A DNA stretch of 64,000 nucleotides from Papio anubis (GCF_008728515.1 NC_044980.1:62927590-62991589); one strand, 5' to 3'. Positions 39,205 through 51,859 are shown, counted from the first letter of the stretch. Notes: generated by a model from the letters alone, not told the origin. Program-made: numbers and translations.

Positions 39205-39511
39205 TTTTTTTTTTTTTTTTTTTTTTTTTGAGACGGAGTCTCGCTCTGCCGCCCAGGCTAGAGTGCAGTGGCCGGATCTCAGCTCACTGCAAGCTCCGCC
39301 TCCCGGGTTCACGCCATTCTCCGGCCTCAGCCTCCCGAGTAGCTGGGACTACAGGCGCCCGCCACCTCGCCCGGCTAGTTTTTTGTATTTCTTAATAGAG
39401 ACGGGGTTTCACTGTGTTAGCCAGGATGGTCTCGATCTCCTGACCTCGTGATCCGCCCGTCTCGGCCTCCCAAAGTGCTGGGATTACAGGCTTGAGCCAC
39501 CGCGCCCGGCC
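39205..39511 (-). mobile_element. Young AluY of Old World monkey type, minus strand, perfect 16-bp target-site duplication
   Basis: Full length with an uninterrupted T run of about 24. It carries GGCCGGATCTCAGCTCAC and GGCTTGAGCCACCGCGCCC, differences I associate with cercopithecid AluYRa-type elements. GCTTGGTGGTATTTCT occurs at 39189-39204 and 39512-39527. Confidence 0.95.
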
Positions 39512-39527
39512 GCTTGGTGGTATTTCT

Positions 39528-42500
39528 GCTCATCATAGTTTTACTTTAGAGTAGATTTCGCTTGTATCTTTGTATTTATGCTTTGAGCTGTGGTTTACCA
39601 ATTTCCTAGTATGTTTCATGACACTTATCCTACATTTCAGACAAGGATTTATGTGTCCCATAGGATTCAAGCTGGACTTGGAGAAAGAGCCAGCTAGCAA
39701 ATGGAATTATTCTGACTTGTGAAGGGTTCCAGCCTTTTTAAACTAGGCTCTGAGAAATAAAAAAACAAATATTCTTGGGAAGAAACTGGGTTTGTGAGTA
39801 CTTGGCTAGAAATTTTAGGAAAGGAAAGAACATTTCCTCTGGCCTCAGGAGCACATTCAATGTGAAATATTGCTGTCTTTAAAAGAGCCAAACTTAAATT
39901 TCTATTTGGGTCATTTATTTGACTTGAAAATAAAGGGATCTATCTATATATATATATATATTTTAAGGTTCAGAACCCTATTTTAAATAAAATGACATTC
40001 TAGTAAGTCAGGCACAGGCAAGATGCCACCAACATGAGCTATTAATTAAAAACAGCCGGAACTTCTAGAGGTGTTTGCAAGTATCTACCATGAGCTTGGG
40101 GACTGGCGAAATCTGGTACAAGTTAGTTCCAGCTGCACACATTTGCCTTATTACAGTTCTTTATAATAAATTAAATGCATGCTTCATACATCCTTTGGTG
40201 TAGTCATATTCTCTCAGCACTTGACTAAGCAGGTGGAAAGTTTATTTAGTCAGAGGATGACTGAAAACAATGAACTATAAACGCATCTATATCCACTCCA
40301 AGAAAGAGCTAATAAATGTCATGTTTTTTATTTTCCCGTGGACCCCCATTTTTTTTTAATGACCTTTCCAGAATCTGGAGTGATTTTTAAATGTTTGCCC
40401 TTTGGTCATAAATGCAGCAAGTAAATGTGAGTCTGCACACTCGAATGTTATATAAATCAGTTGACCAGTCAGTGTTGGAGCAAACTTCTCAGGATTGCTC
40501 TGTGAACTCCCTGTTCTCTGGCACAGTCGCCAGATACAAAGATAAACCAGGAGAGACTTATTCCCAAGAAAAGAATTATTCTGCATCCTTAACTTACATA
40601 TCAACTGTTGAGATGTTTCATTTTTTTGTATGGTCAAGCCCCTTCTCTTGTTCTCTCTCTTCATCAATTAGTATGGAAATTGGAAGTTTACTGAAAAGAG
40701 TTTCGAATCGTGGGATTTTAGATTTAAAAAGATCAGAGGGATCATCTACTACAAACTTGCCAAAAAATACAAAATGAAACCCCCCAAAGAATGAATAATC
40801 CATTGCTGGGACACTGGAATCTATCTATAAAGGAGAAATCTTATTAAGGTATTTTCATCTTAGGCCTCTAACCCCAAGGGTATCTTTACAAAGACTTTAT
40901 TTTAGTGAAGCCTTCAATAAAAAGTGACCTCATGTCAAGAATTCTAAAGAGAGGGTTACGGAATATTGGTTTGATATTTAAGTCATTGTTATCTTGGAGC
41001 TGGCCTGAATGGACTGATAAGTGGCCCGTCACCAGTTGTAACTTACTTTTACCATTTTAATGTGATTTAAGGGAAGACACTCTTGGAAACGCTTAGTTAT
41101 GGTTCATACCCATAATCGTGTTTCTTTTAGGTCTTAAAATTTTATGTAATACAGGGGAGTAGATTGCATCAGTGCAGTCTTTTTCTTTTCTTTCTTCTTC
41201 TTCTTCTTTTTTTTTTTTATGATGCAAACAAAGCAGTATCTTAAATTAAATCAAGGTTTCTTAAGGTTCCAGATTCTCATTCCTAAATTTTCCACTGAGT
41301 AACCTCCACATTCTTCTCCTGCCTTTGTCCCTAGTTGACACAAGTCAGGCCACAATTTTTTTTTTCCTGCAAATGGACGAGCTGCTGCTCAGAGGCTGCA
41401 CTTACTGGTGAGAGATCCTTCAAGGGAAATGAATCTAGAATGGCCTGGAACATTTGTCGTTGGGTTGCTCCAGAGCTTGATTAGAGCTTCTGAGATTTCT
41501 AAGTAGGTGATGAAATTTAACAGCATCTGATTTTCTAAAATGACCAAAGGAGAATTGTTTCAGTCCCTGATTTGCAAAGTACTCACTTTTTGGCCCTCTC
41601 AGAATTTTTGTCAGATGAAGATTTTTCCATGCCATGAATGTAAGAAATAACCCACTCTTACTGACAAAGGGAAGTTAGTGTTGTAAAGGAATAAGTGATG
41701 ATTCGGGGCTCTTGGAAGTCTTTGGAGGTATTCATGCTCGATTAAGCTATATCCCAATACCATCATTATCTGGGTCAGCCTCCGATTCAGCCTCATCCTG
41801 TGCTTCAGCAGTGGGGTAAAACAAATGTCACTTGTTAGCTGCTTCTTCATGACCTTTATAGACTTTGCATTAACTTGAAGCCCTGTCCCCAAAAATAGTG
41901 CTTGGGGGGAAATGAGTTAGTGATTTTATGAAGATAATGGGAGTTGAGGAAAACACTTAAGTTTGCTTTTCTGAGCTCTAGCCTCATTTTACTTCTCAGC
42001 CTATTTCATTGTCTCCACTGCTTTTTCTAACTTGGAAGGAAATCAGATGGCGAAAGTGAAACATACTGGCTGTCAGTGTGAAAAAGCTGCTCCCTATAGC
42101 ACTGGAATTCTCTTGTCATTAATAGCTCTTGTAATCAACAGATTCTAATGTACAGAGTCATAAATGCTCTTGTTGTCATTTGGAAAATTACAAACTCCCA
42201 AAAAGTGGTGATTATTTGGGGCTTTGGGTCTGCAAGACAGTTCACATTAAAATGCCGATAATATCTTCAAAAACCACAGAGCCATGGGCCTTGCAGGCTT
42301 GGTAACTGACTGCCTTTGTGGTGTGGTTTTATTCTTTCTACTGAAGCACCTGGTTGAAAGGAGTGGGATGCTGAATTCATAGGGGCGTGTTCACAGAAAT
42401 CTTTAACACCAAGTATCTGTTTATTCAAGATAGTGCATAGTTCAAAGCAACCCTGATTCCTTAAACTAGATGTTTGTATGTTCTTTAATGAAAACAGCCT

Positions 42501-42583
42501 GAACATGGTTATTAATCTGGGTCTTTCTCCATTCTGACCACCCCACTCTGCTTTTCTCTTTGAGTATCAAAGAAAAGTATAAA
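39528..42583. other. Intron 2 segment without recognised genes
   Basis: A TA microsatellite lies at about 39941-39961 and a CTT-rich pyrimidine tract at about 41180-41219. Overlapping open frames near 40356-40803 on both strands show no recognisable domain. Confidence 0.5.
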
Positions 42584-42597
42584 AACATTTTGTAATT

Positions 42598-42903
42598 AAT
42601 TATTTATTTATTTATTTTGAGACGGAGTCTAGGTCTGTCGCCCAGGCTGGAGTGCAGTGGCCCGGATCTCAGCTCACTGCAAGCTCCGCCTCCCGGGTTC
42701 ACGCCATTCTCCTGCCTCAGCCTCCCGAGTAGTTGGGACTACAGGCGCCCACCACCACGCCCGCCTAGATTTTTTCTGTATTTTTAGTAGAGATGGGGTT
42801 TCACCATGTTAGCCAGGATGGTCTCGATCTCCTGACCTTGTGATCCGCTCGTCTCGGCCTCCCAAAGTGCTGGGATTACAGGCTTGAGCCACCGCGCCCG
42901 GCC
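42598..42903 (-). mobile_element. AluY (Old World monkey type), minus strand, part of a trimeric Alu
   Basis: Full dimer with tail (TTTA)n at the left and GGCTTGAGCCACCGCGCCC at the right. It is joined directly to a third Alu arm at 42904. The left target-site copy AACATTTTGTAATT is at 42584-42597; the right copy lies beyond the extra arm. Confidence 0.92.
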
Positions 42904-43035
42904 TCTTTTTGTATTTTTAGTAGAGACAGGGTTTCACCCTGTTAGCCAGTATGGTCGCGATCTCCTGACCTCATGATCCACCCACCTTGGCCTCCCAAAG
43001 TGCTGGGATTACAGGCGTGAGCCACCGCACCCAGC
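42904..43035 (-). mobile_element. Extra Alu left arm fused to the AluY at its 5' side
   Basis: Covers the Alu left monomer from the middle linker (TTTTTGTATTTTTAGTAG) to GTGAGCCACCGCACCCAGC. It has the ancestral GGCGTGAGCC form, unlike its neighbour. The right target-site copy AACATTTTGTAATT follows at 43036-43049. Confidence 0.9.
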
Positions 43036-43196
43036 AACATTTTGTAATTTTTTAAAGTGCCACATAAATTCAAGGTATTATTGCTATACTTCTTTTCTGT
43101 TACCTTACGAAGTTGATTGTTGTTGAAGCACCAGCAGTATGCATGCATGGGTATTCAGAATGACCATCTAGTCTCAGCTGTGCAAAATCCACTATT

Positions 43197-43501
43197 CATG
43201 CTGGGCACAGCGGCTCATGCCTGTAATCCCAGCACTTTGGGAGGCTGAGGTGGGCAGATCGCTTGAGCTCAGGAGTTTGAGACCAGCCTGGACAGCATGG
43301 TGAAATTCCGTCTCTACAAAAATTAGCTGGGTATGGTGGCATGTGCCTGTAGTCTCAGCTACTTGGGAGGTTGAGGTGGGAGGATCACTTGAGCACAGGA
43401 AGTCGAGGCTACGGTGAGCCATGATCTCACCACTGCACTCCAGCCTGCGTGACAGAGCAAGACCCTGTCTCAAAAAAAAAAAAAAACAACAGCAAAAACA
43501 A
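43197..43501 (+). mobile_element. Alu SINE (AluJ-like), plus strand, 14-bp target-site duplication
   Basis: GCTGGGCACAGCGGCTCATG through GACAGAGCAAGACCCTGTC, then an A run with AACAACAGC. CAAAATCCACTATT occurs at 43183-43196 and 43502-43515. It faces the minus-strand trimer that ends at 43035. Confidence 0.95.
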
Positions 43502-43515
43502 CAAAATCCACTATT

Positions 43516-46154
43516 GAGGTGAGCATTTTAATGATCTTAATTAGACCTATTCCAGTGATTTATTCACAGCAAAGTACTAAAGAGCTATGTTTTCAAGAAA
43601 GATTGTGCCTGAAATTCTACAATTAGAATTTGGCTTGAGACCCTGTTAAAATCAGCAACATCTCTGTAATATAACACATAAAGCTTCATTGGTCATTTTT
43701 CCATTTCATTTTTGGTTTTTCATTTCCGTGTGATTGAGTTTAATAGACTCTTCTCTAAGAGGCTAGCTTTTGAGTGGCGCAAGACTAGAGAAGACCATAA
43801 GGCACTATGCAGTCTCATGGATTGGGAGGTGTGATTAGCAAGCGTGTGAGATAATGGAGAACGAAAAATAATGCCAAGCTGGGTTAAAAAAAAAAAAAAA
43901 AAAAAAGTTTGGGAAAGAAAAAACAGGTGCTCAAGATAAGCCTCCTATTTTTCAGTTTGGCCTAGCCCTAGCCCTATTGAAGAAGGTTAGTACATTCACC
44001 TGGCCAGTTGTAGCTAACTTGGTTACCTGGCAAGTGGCAGGGACACAGTACATTAGTACTTGTCCTATGGTACAGGGCATGCTTCTCAGGGTGTGGCCAC
44101 TCCAGGGAGAGGGAAGACGTGCTTTATGGGGCCTACTCAGCCATCACTGTGATATGTGCCACCAGGATCTCAGGACCTTTCGTGGTCCAGTCTGAGGTGG
44201 GAGCACCACAGAAGCAAGAGCTGCCCGGCCCGGCCAAGCCCAGATTACCCTAAAATCTTACCACTTTTTTCCCTTCAGCATTTTAAATTATAGGAGCAAG
44301 TAAAAGTATACATAACACAAGGCAATCTGAACAGGTGGCTGATAGCTGCTCCATCCAGAGGAAGAGTCATGAAGTTCCCCCTCCCCACACATTTCACCCC
44401 GTCTTGTCTACCAGAAATCCTGTGGAAATGCAGACATAGCCATGGAGGAGTAACCCATGAACAAAGGGCTGGTAATTATAATTTAATGTTGTTCTTTTTA
44501 CCCCTTTGGCTGGCTGGCTGTGCAAAGACAGGCCCCGCAGGGAAGTAATGTATTTGTGACAGCCAGTTGGGGTGGGGAGAGATGGGCTGTATTACACTTT
44601 GAATTTATTATGTTCTGCTAATACTTTTACTCCTATGCTGGAAAGTTATGTTTTCCTTCCTTTGTTAGACAATTTTTGCAGAGCAGTTTAACATTTTCAA
44701 ACATTCACTATATATAGCACTTTTAAAATCCAGGAACTGTCATTTCCAAAGAAGACTCCGTGTCTATAATATTAATTTCCTGTCCTCTCCTCATGGCCTT
44801 TTTCAGACATCCACTGTAGATAGCCTCTGTTCCCCAGGAACTACCATTTCCAAAGGAAACTCCCTCGCCTATAATTCCCTGTTCTCTTCTTGTTGCCTCT
44901 CCTGAATAATAATTTTTGATTCAGTACCTTTTAGCTATTTATAATGTTACCATATAATCTGAGTTTGGGAACTGCTTGCCACTTCCAGTTTCTGACACCC
45001 AAAACACATTTGCTGCTTAGGGAAAACAATAGCATCCTGAATTTTTAGAAGACATAGTTTTCTCTTGGGGATCCAAACTGGAAGCAGATATTTGAGCTGT
45101 GAAGCCCATTTTTTCTTAGAAGAGTCAATTAGGAGCTGGGTTGAAACTTCACAGTCTATGCACTTAGAGTCAGGTTTTAGGACTAGAGCAAGCACTGTGG
45201 GCACCTGTTGTAAGAAAACATCTGACAGCGCGAGGTGCTAAATTGCTTCAAAATCTCCTCCACAGCTCGTTGGGATGCTACCTTTTTAGCAGGAGTTTGA
45301 AGCCCAGGATGCACTTAACATTGTAACCAACACAGTTGAAAAATAGGTTCTATGTTCTGTAGGGATGGATTCATTAAACTGCATGTTCTGGAAAAAGGAT
45401 GTATTAGAGACTTTGAATTTGAGGCTCCTGTGTTATGTACATCTCTGAGCCATCTTAGGAAGAAAAGCAGCTCCTTAAGCTGCCTGCCTCTGCCTCTAAT
45501 ACTAGGTACATATTTTGACCTCTGCCCTCTTTAAGTTCTTTTCATTTGTCTTGTAGCCAGTATCGGACACGTTAATGACCACTAACTTTATAAATGAAAC
45601 TATTGCAGTTCATAATGTCAAGATGTGAACCTAAGCAGGCCTTCGGTTTTCTGACTTAATAGCTGAACCATATCAGTCTTTCCCTGATCGTGGAACCTTC
45701 TGTCTTCTGCAGTCAGCAGACTGTCTCTAATGAGAGGTGCACAGATACTTTTGATGCTTATTTTAAGGGAAGCCAGTGGCAGATGGAGAGCCATCAGATG
45801 AAACTGTTATTAATCACGCCATTTCTGAAGATGTTCTGACTCTACACCCTGCATGGTGACAAACGCCAGGATGCCAAGTTCCTAGTATTCCAGCAGGTTC
45901 TTAGTATATAACAAACACTATCAGTGCCCCCAGCTCCCCTGTCAACTTTGACTAAATGCCTTCCAATAGAGTTAAGCTGTTTTTATCTAATACATGCTAA
46001 CAGTAAAAGGACATAGAACTCTTATTTGACCCTCTTAGCATCTAAGGCATATGATACTTTTTTTCTTTATACTTATCTTTGAATTCAAAGCTAACACATT
46101 CTTCAAGTAACCAAGTTCACACTAAAGAAAAATTGAAGGCCATCCTCTAGAGCC
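43516..46154. other. Intron 2 segment; 104-106-bp duplication and an A run
   Basis: Contains a run of 21 A at 43886-43906 and the duplication at 44701-44910. No gene seen. Confidence 0.55.
44701..44910. repeat. Old tandem duplication, unit about 105 bp
   Basis: Shared order in both units: ACATTCACTATATATAG versus ACATCCACTGTAGATAG, CAGGAACTGTCATTTCCAAA (44731) versus CAGGAACTACCATTTCCAAA (44835), ACTCCGTGTCTATAAT versus ACTCCCTCGCCTATAAT, and a CTCTCCTCATGGCC versus CTCTTCTTGTTGCC tail. Confidence 0.8.
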
Positions 46155-46450
46155 ATGCTGCTCAGTGTAGGAGCCAGCAGCCACATGTCAAAGCCACACT
46201 GAGCCACTGAAAGGTGGTTGCTATAAATTGAGATGTGCCGTGAGTGGAAAACAAGAGAGAAATGAAGACTAACATATCTGCTTAATAATTTTTATATTGA
46301 TTGTATGTTGAAATGATTATATTTTGGATATATGGGGCTAAATAAGAGATTAAATTTCACCTGTTGTTTTTGCTTGTGATGTGGCTACTAGAAAATGTAA
46401 AATTACATGTGTGGCTTACAGTGAGACCCCACTATTTACAGAGCACTGAA
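46155..46450. mobile_element. Old interspersed repeat, family not named
   Basis: GAGCCATGCTGCTCAGTG, GCAGCCACATGTCAAAGCC, then ATATTGATTGTATGTTGAAA, TGATGTGGCTACTAGAAAAT and AATTACATGTGTGGCTTAC. I recognise the pattern as a widespread mammalian repeat. It is related to the copy at about 57985-58205 through the shared CAGTAGCCACAT/AGCCACATG theme. Confidence 0.5.
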
Positions 46451-46969
46451 AGTCATTCTTCCCCTTAATTCCTTATCTAAACTCGACTCATTGGCTATTT
46501 TGTGTTTCTGCACCTTTTCTTCCAAAATGAAGTTGCTAGAAGGCATGACTATGGAAACACTTTATCTCCTACTGTGATTTTTCAAGAGTGAGGAAATTTG
46601 GTTGTCACCATGAGGGGGAGGGGTTCTGTTCTCATTTGGTAAACATAGACCAGATACGCTAAACATCCCATAGAATATCTTAGAAAAAGAAAATTACAGT
46701 AAGTAGAGAAATTGATCAAAGAGTGGCTATTCTTGAACTGTCTGCTTTCCAGGTCTTTTTGGCTAGATAACTCTTTTTCTAACTTTGTTGCCTGGGTTTT
46801 GGCTTAACGTCCAAAGTAGTGCACTGAGCTGCCCCCCAAAAGGGGTACAGTTTGTAAGGAAACCATATGCCCTATGGGACCTCATGGGATGACATTGAGT
46901 GCATTAGGATCTCTTGGAAGGGAGCTGCCTTTATGTCCTCTAAACCAGGTCATCTCTTATCAGTTAAAT

Positions 46970-47175
46970 CCTGGTGCTGACTAGTACAGCTGTGTGAGCC
47001 TGGACAAATCACTTCTGAGCCTGTTTTTCTTCTCTGTGCAATGAAAATGATGATAGAACCTTTCTTATAATGTTGTGAAAGATTATATTTTCTGAGATAA
47101 TTTTAGTAAAGCAACTTAGCATAGAGCCTGATACATACTAAGTATGTTGTGTATGTTGGCCATGATTATTATTGG
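46970..47175 (+). mobile_element. MIR SINE, plus orientation
   Basis: CAGCTGTGTGAGCCTGGACA, TGAGCCTGTTTTTCTTCTC, AGCATAGAGCCTGATACATA. Confidence 0.75.
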
Positions 47176-47614
47176 CTTCTTGGTAATGAGAGCCTCAGAT
47201 ACTAAGGGCAGTTTTTAGTGTATTATTTCAGACCTTGTGTAATCAGAAATACCACATTTTTGAGAATGTATTCTTTTCCAAAGAATTAAATGACTCTCAG
47301 AGGGGAATGGATAAACCCACAGAGGTTTTGGAAATGGAGCTGTTTCCTCTAAGTTTCATGACTTCTAATTAAGCCCCTTTATCTGTTTTATCCCTGACAT
47401 TTGTACTCACTGTGTAGATCATGAGCTAATTTTGCATGGACTCTCCCCTCCCATCATCTCTTAGAGCTCAGCAGTGCTGTGCATGCATTGGTTAAAAATC
47501 TCAAACTGTCCAACTGAATTGCATTTATTAGCAATTTAATGCTGAAACTCAAAGAGGGAGAAGAGGAGAAAAAAAAAAAATCAAAGATGAAGTGGAAAGA
47601 GAAGGGCCCTTGGA

Positions 47615-47795
47615 TACAGCCAGACAGGGGTTGTAATATCTGCTCTGCCAAACACTAGTTAAGTGATCTTGGTGTAGTCACCAAACCTCTGAGTCTCTTT
47701 CCCACATACAAAATGAGGTTGATGTATTTCACAAGGCGGTTATCATGACTCAAGGAAATAACCTAAATGACTAGGGCAGTGACAGTTCACCTCTC
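47615..47795 (+). mobile_element. MIR SINE, plus orientation
   Basis: ATATCTGCTCTGCCAAACAC, TTAAGTGATCTTGGTGTAGT, CCTCTGAGTCTCTTTCCCAC, ACTAGGGCAGTGACAG. Confidence 0.7.
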
Positions 47796-50584
47796 TCTCT
47801 TCATGTTGCTCTCAGTTTCATGATCTCCTCCTCCCCGCAACCCCATGATTTATAGAAGCCAAGTTACATTCTCTGATTTATAGCTGCTGTAACTTTGGAA
47901 TACATTTAAGAACATGGAATTGGTTGTCTTTTGTTAGATCCACATACAGAAGTCACAGAAATGTTTTCATCATTTTGAATTTTACCGTTCATTCTAGCAA
48001 AGTGAAAATTTATACCAAAACACTATTTTAAACCACCTATCCCCTGGGTTAGAAATTATAAGTTAGTGTAGCCCAGTGAAGTATAATTAAATGTTGCCAT
48101 TCTCCCATTTATTTAACTTCCTTCCCTCCATATTTGAAGTAATTTTCGCTTGGTGCCAACTCCAGCCATTCTCCAGATGCCTGTGATCTCTTCCAGATTT
48201 TCAACACATAGTGGCTAAAGATAATATAGAATTATTTTTTAAGTAATTTGCGATTAAATGTAAATTTAGTAATTTTATGTTGGGACATGTGATCTCCTTG
48301 ACGTTTTCTCTAAAACACAGAATTTAAGAACTATAAATGATTTTAGAACATCTAGTTAAACCTCTACCACTTCACTGTTATGACAGTGAGGCCCGGAGAC
48401 ATTAAATGTTTTGCCCAAAGTTACCAACATGTTGTTGGCAGAAAAATCTGGAACATATGGCCTCATCCATTGTCTGATTTTTTTCTACTAGCACAGTGCC
48501 TTTTCAATTGCTTTTTATATGATATAGTGACAATCATAAATAGGTAGGGGATTTAATCAATACTCTTTAAAAAGTCACAGAAAGAAAGCAATTGTATTGA
48601 AAACCCCTTTCTAGTTTTTCCAGTAGGTTACATTAAATGGCCCCAAAAAGTAATTTATGGGCTAAAATGAATGTCTTCAGAAGGCTAACATAAAAGATGA
48701 CCAACAAGGGGAAACCTGAAACAGCCTTTTAGATAATTTGCTTAACTTCTAGCCCTTTTAAAAAAATTACTCAAGCTCCTATTAGAGCCAACAAAGAACA
48801 TCTGTTGTTTTATTTATAGCCACAATTTCTAAGAAGCATATTCTATAGCAGATGAAAAAGTAGTTGACAGCTTATAATTCATAAAGTTACTGAGGCCTAA
48901 TCTAATAGAACAAAATGTACAAACTCCCTCCTGTGGTTCAGGCCCTATCACCTCCCTTTCAGCTGAAGACAGAAATGGCGCAACAGAGAAGTGGAGCATA
49001 GGTTGTTATGGTTGTTAAGGAAGAGGCGACTCTGAGATGATAATGCAGAAAGGAATACCCCGCAGTGATAAATGATTGCTTTCACCTCTGGGCCGTCCAT
49101 CAGCCTGAGTCACTGCTACTTTTTCATTAACAACGTTGTACGGATTTTCATTATAGGAGGCCAACATTTTGCTGTGTTCAATCTACAGATTGTTAACATT
49201 GTATTTCCATCAGGAATCTAAAGTGTTAATTAAAATGACCGATTGAATAGTTCCCTCTCTGAGTGAAGCTTTTAGTTGACCCCTTTCACCAGTTAGCTCT
49301 AGTCTATATTGACATAACTTTCTCCCTGCTGACTCTTGAGCAATTATTAGAATTCACTCACTACTCAAATATCACCTCTCTGTATCTGTTGGCTTATTTC
49401 TGAGAATCTTTTTGAGAACATGACCAGGCTTCTTTCTATAATCGATATATATATATATATTCTATATTTTGGTTCTACTATATCTACAGGGTCTTCTGTA
49501 TATCAGTTTGGTATGTTTTTTTTTAAGTGCCTTGGTTTGGCACTAGTAACTGTAGTACTATTTATTACCCTGAGCTTTTTTGAGAATGTAGTGATAGGGT
49601 CCAACATCTGCCCAAATTGACCCATCTCAAGTTATAATTCTAAAACCGTAACCAGAAGAAGCCCAATAATTTCTTTAGCAGAGAGGTGAATAGCCTCTTG
49701 TTCATTTCACTGCTGATCATGGTCTGTTTTTGTCTGAGGTAGTGAAAGTATGTTGCTTCATTTTATTAAACTCTGATTCCTTACACAATTAAGGATTGTG
49801 TTTACTTTTATCTCAAAATTGTTACTTTTTAATATATATAGTCTTTTTTCAGTGATCTTTTCAAACTTTTAAAATGAAGTCTGAATAAATATTATCTTAT
49901 GCATTTCTTCTGCACCAGCTGATAGGGAATTTTCTGTACAATGTTTCCAGGCCTCTTGCCTTTCTTGCCTTTATTTTTCTTTGCAATTCCACATGCAGGT
50001 CATTGCTTTCCCTTTCTCTCCCTTTTTGATCATGGGTGCTTCAACTCCCTTCATATATTTGTTAAGCATATTTTACTAAGATTTCATTTTGGGGTGCTTG
50101 CAAATATATATTACAAAATATGTATTTTAAAAAAGTTATTTGCGGGGCCCTCTGTCCACCTGATGATTAACTAGAAGAGTCTTTTGTACCTTGCTAAAAG
50201 TGATAAGTTAGCTAGCTATATTTAGCTGTATAAAACCCATTACATCCTTGGGGAAGAATGTGCTTTGTTTAGCTTTATGAGAAAATATTTAATAAATGCT
50301 GTCTTGAAAATATTTAGCCTGGCTGAGTGGGCTGGCAAGGCTTCAATACTGATAAAGCAGAGGTGATGGTGAGAAGCTGGCCTTCCAGTCCAAGCTCAAG
50401 TTGAAAAACGCACCTCTTGTCACTAAGGGTTGCAACTGTCGCCAAGTGCTTGTCCATCAGTGTCATGTAAAGATTTTTTAACCTCACATATGGCATCATG
50501 CAGCGTGTCTGCCTAAAAAGGCAACCTAGATTCACAGAGAGGTTACAATTGGCTTTGAAGTCCCATCTGTTCTTTAAAATCCTA
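47796..50584. other. Intron 2 segment; MIR relic at 48355-48480, TA repeat at 49443-49460
   Basis: ACAGTGAGGCCCGGAGACAT and TTTTGCCCAAAGTTACCAAC fit a minus-strand MIR. The rest is AT-rich with no recognised gene. Confidence 0.5.
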
Positions 50585-50765
50585 GCTTTATTTCTTACTA
50601 CTGGTATGACTTCAGGCAACTTGTTTAACTTTTCTTAATCTCAGTTTTCTCACCTGTAAAATGGGGACAATGATAATTCCTTCGAGCGTTGTACAGATTC
50701 AATGAGATAAAACGCTGAGCAGAGTCTCTTACACTAAGTGTTCACCACATGGGAATTATCATCAG
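50585..50765 (+). mobile_element. MIR SINE, plus orientation
   Basis: TATGACTTCAGGCAACTTG, TCTCAGTTTTCTCACCTG, TAAAATGGGGACAATGATAA, TCAATGAGATAAAACGC. Confidence 0.85.
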
Positions 50766-51234
50766 TAGTAGTAATTTGTCATCAGCCTAACATTTTCTGT
50801 CCCTCCCTAACTCCTCCCACCCCACAGGAAATACAAAGAGCAAAGTCCTCTTGAATGTGGTGAGGTGGGAAAGGCTCTGGCATGGGCATCAGGAGGCCTC
50901 GGTCCTCGGCTGGAACTTCCTGTGGGACCTTGGGCAAGTTGTGGCTTACATAATCCCTCCCCACTTATCAGTACACAATGCACAGGGCAGCAGAGCTCCC
51001 AGCTGCTAATCTCTCTTTTGATACCTAATTCATTGTGATATCAGACTGAATTTGATATGATAGCTAGACCCTCCAGTCCATAAGCATCAACTGGGGTCTG
51101 GTGTAAGATCAGCCTGTAAAATTCAGGCATGTAGGCAACAAGTTATCAGTAAGAAGGTCAATCATTGGGATTCTGTCTCCCACAGTGGTCTGGATTTCCT
51201 CTTTGTGGCAGGTGGGGTCAGCCTCAATCCTTGC

Positions 51235-51380
51235 TACTCAGAGTGTGGTTGTGGTGCGAGGACTGACAGTGTGGGCATCACCTGGGAGCCTGCTGGAAAT
51301 GCAGAATCCCAGACCCCACCCCGACCTGAATCAGGCTGTTAATATGTACATTAAAGTTGGGAAACCACTGCCTCAAACCA
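51235..51380 (+). mobile_element. MER5-like hAT DNA transposon fragment
   Basis: GGGCATCACCTGGGAGCCTG, CTGGAAATGCAGAATCCCAG, ACCCCACCCCGACCTGAATC, TGGGAAACCACTGCC. Confidence 0.75.
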
Positions 51381-51499
51381 CTGCTCTTGGTAATATTCTG
51401 ACACATAGAGGGTATTTACTAAACACTTACAGAATTTGTGTTTGACACTGACATTTTCTAAACAGGGTTCCATTCCTTTCTTTGGGTGTAGTGTACTGA

Positions 51500-51859
51500 T
51501 GTGTTAGGTCAGGGTTACCATAACAAAACACCACAGACTGGTGTTTATGTCTGTACCACCATAGACATTTAGAAATCTATTTCTCAGAGGGTGCCAGTGT
51601 GGTTGGGCTCTGGTGAGGGCCCTCTCCCTAGCCTCCAGGCTGCTGCCTTGTCACTGTGATCTCACATGGGAAGGGTGGGAAGAAAGGTCTCTGGTGCTGC
51701 TGCTTATAAAGGCACTAATCCCATTGTGAGAGCACTTGTCCTCAGGACTTCCTCTAAACTCAGCTGCCTTCCAAAGGCCCTGTCTCCAAATACTATCACA
51801 TTGAGGGTCAGGGCATCAACATGAATCTGGGGAGAAGGGACACAATTCAGTCTGTAGCA
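51500..51859 (-). mobile_element. Solo LTR, MaLR (MLT1/MST) type, minus strand
   Basis: On the minus strand it starts TGCTACAGACTGAATTGTGT and ends with TGTGGTGTTTTGTTATGG, then ...CACA. It includes TTTGGAGACAGGGCCTTTGG and GGGCCCTCACCAGAGCC. TG...CA ends, no internal region. An AluY is inserted about 35 bp to the right. Confidence 0.75.
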
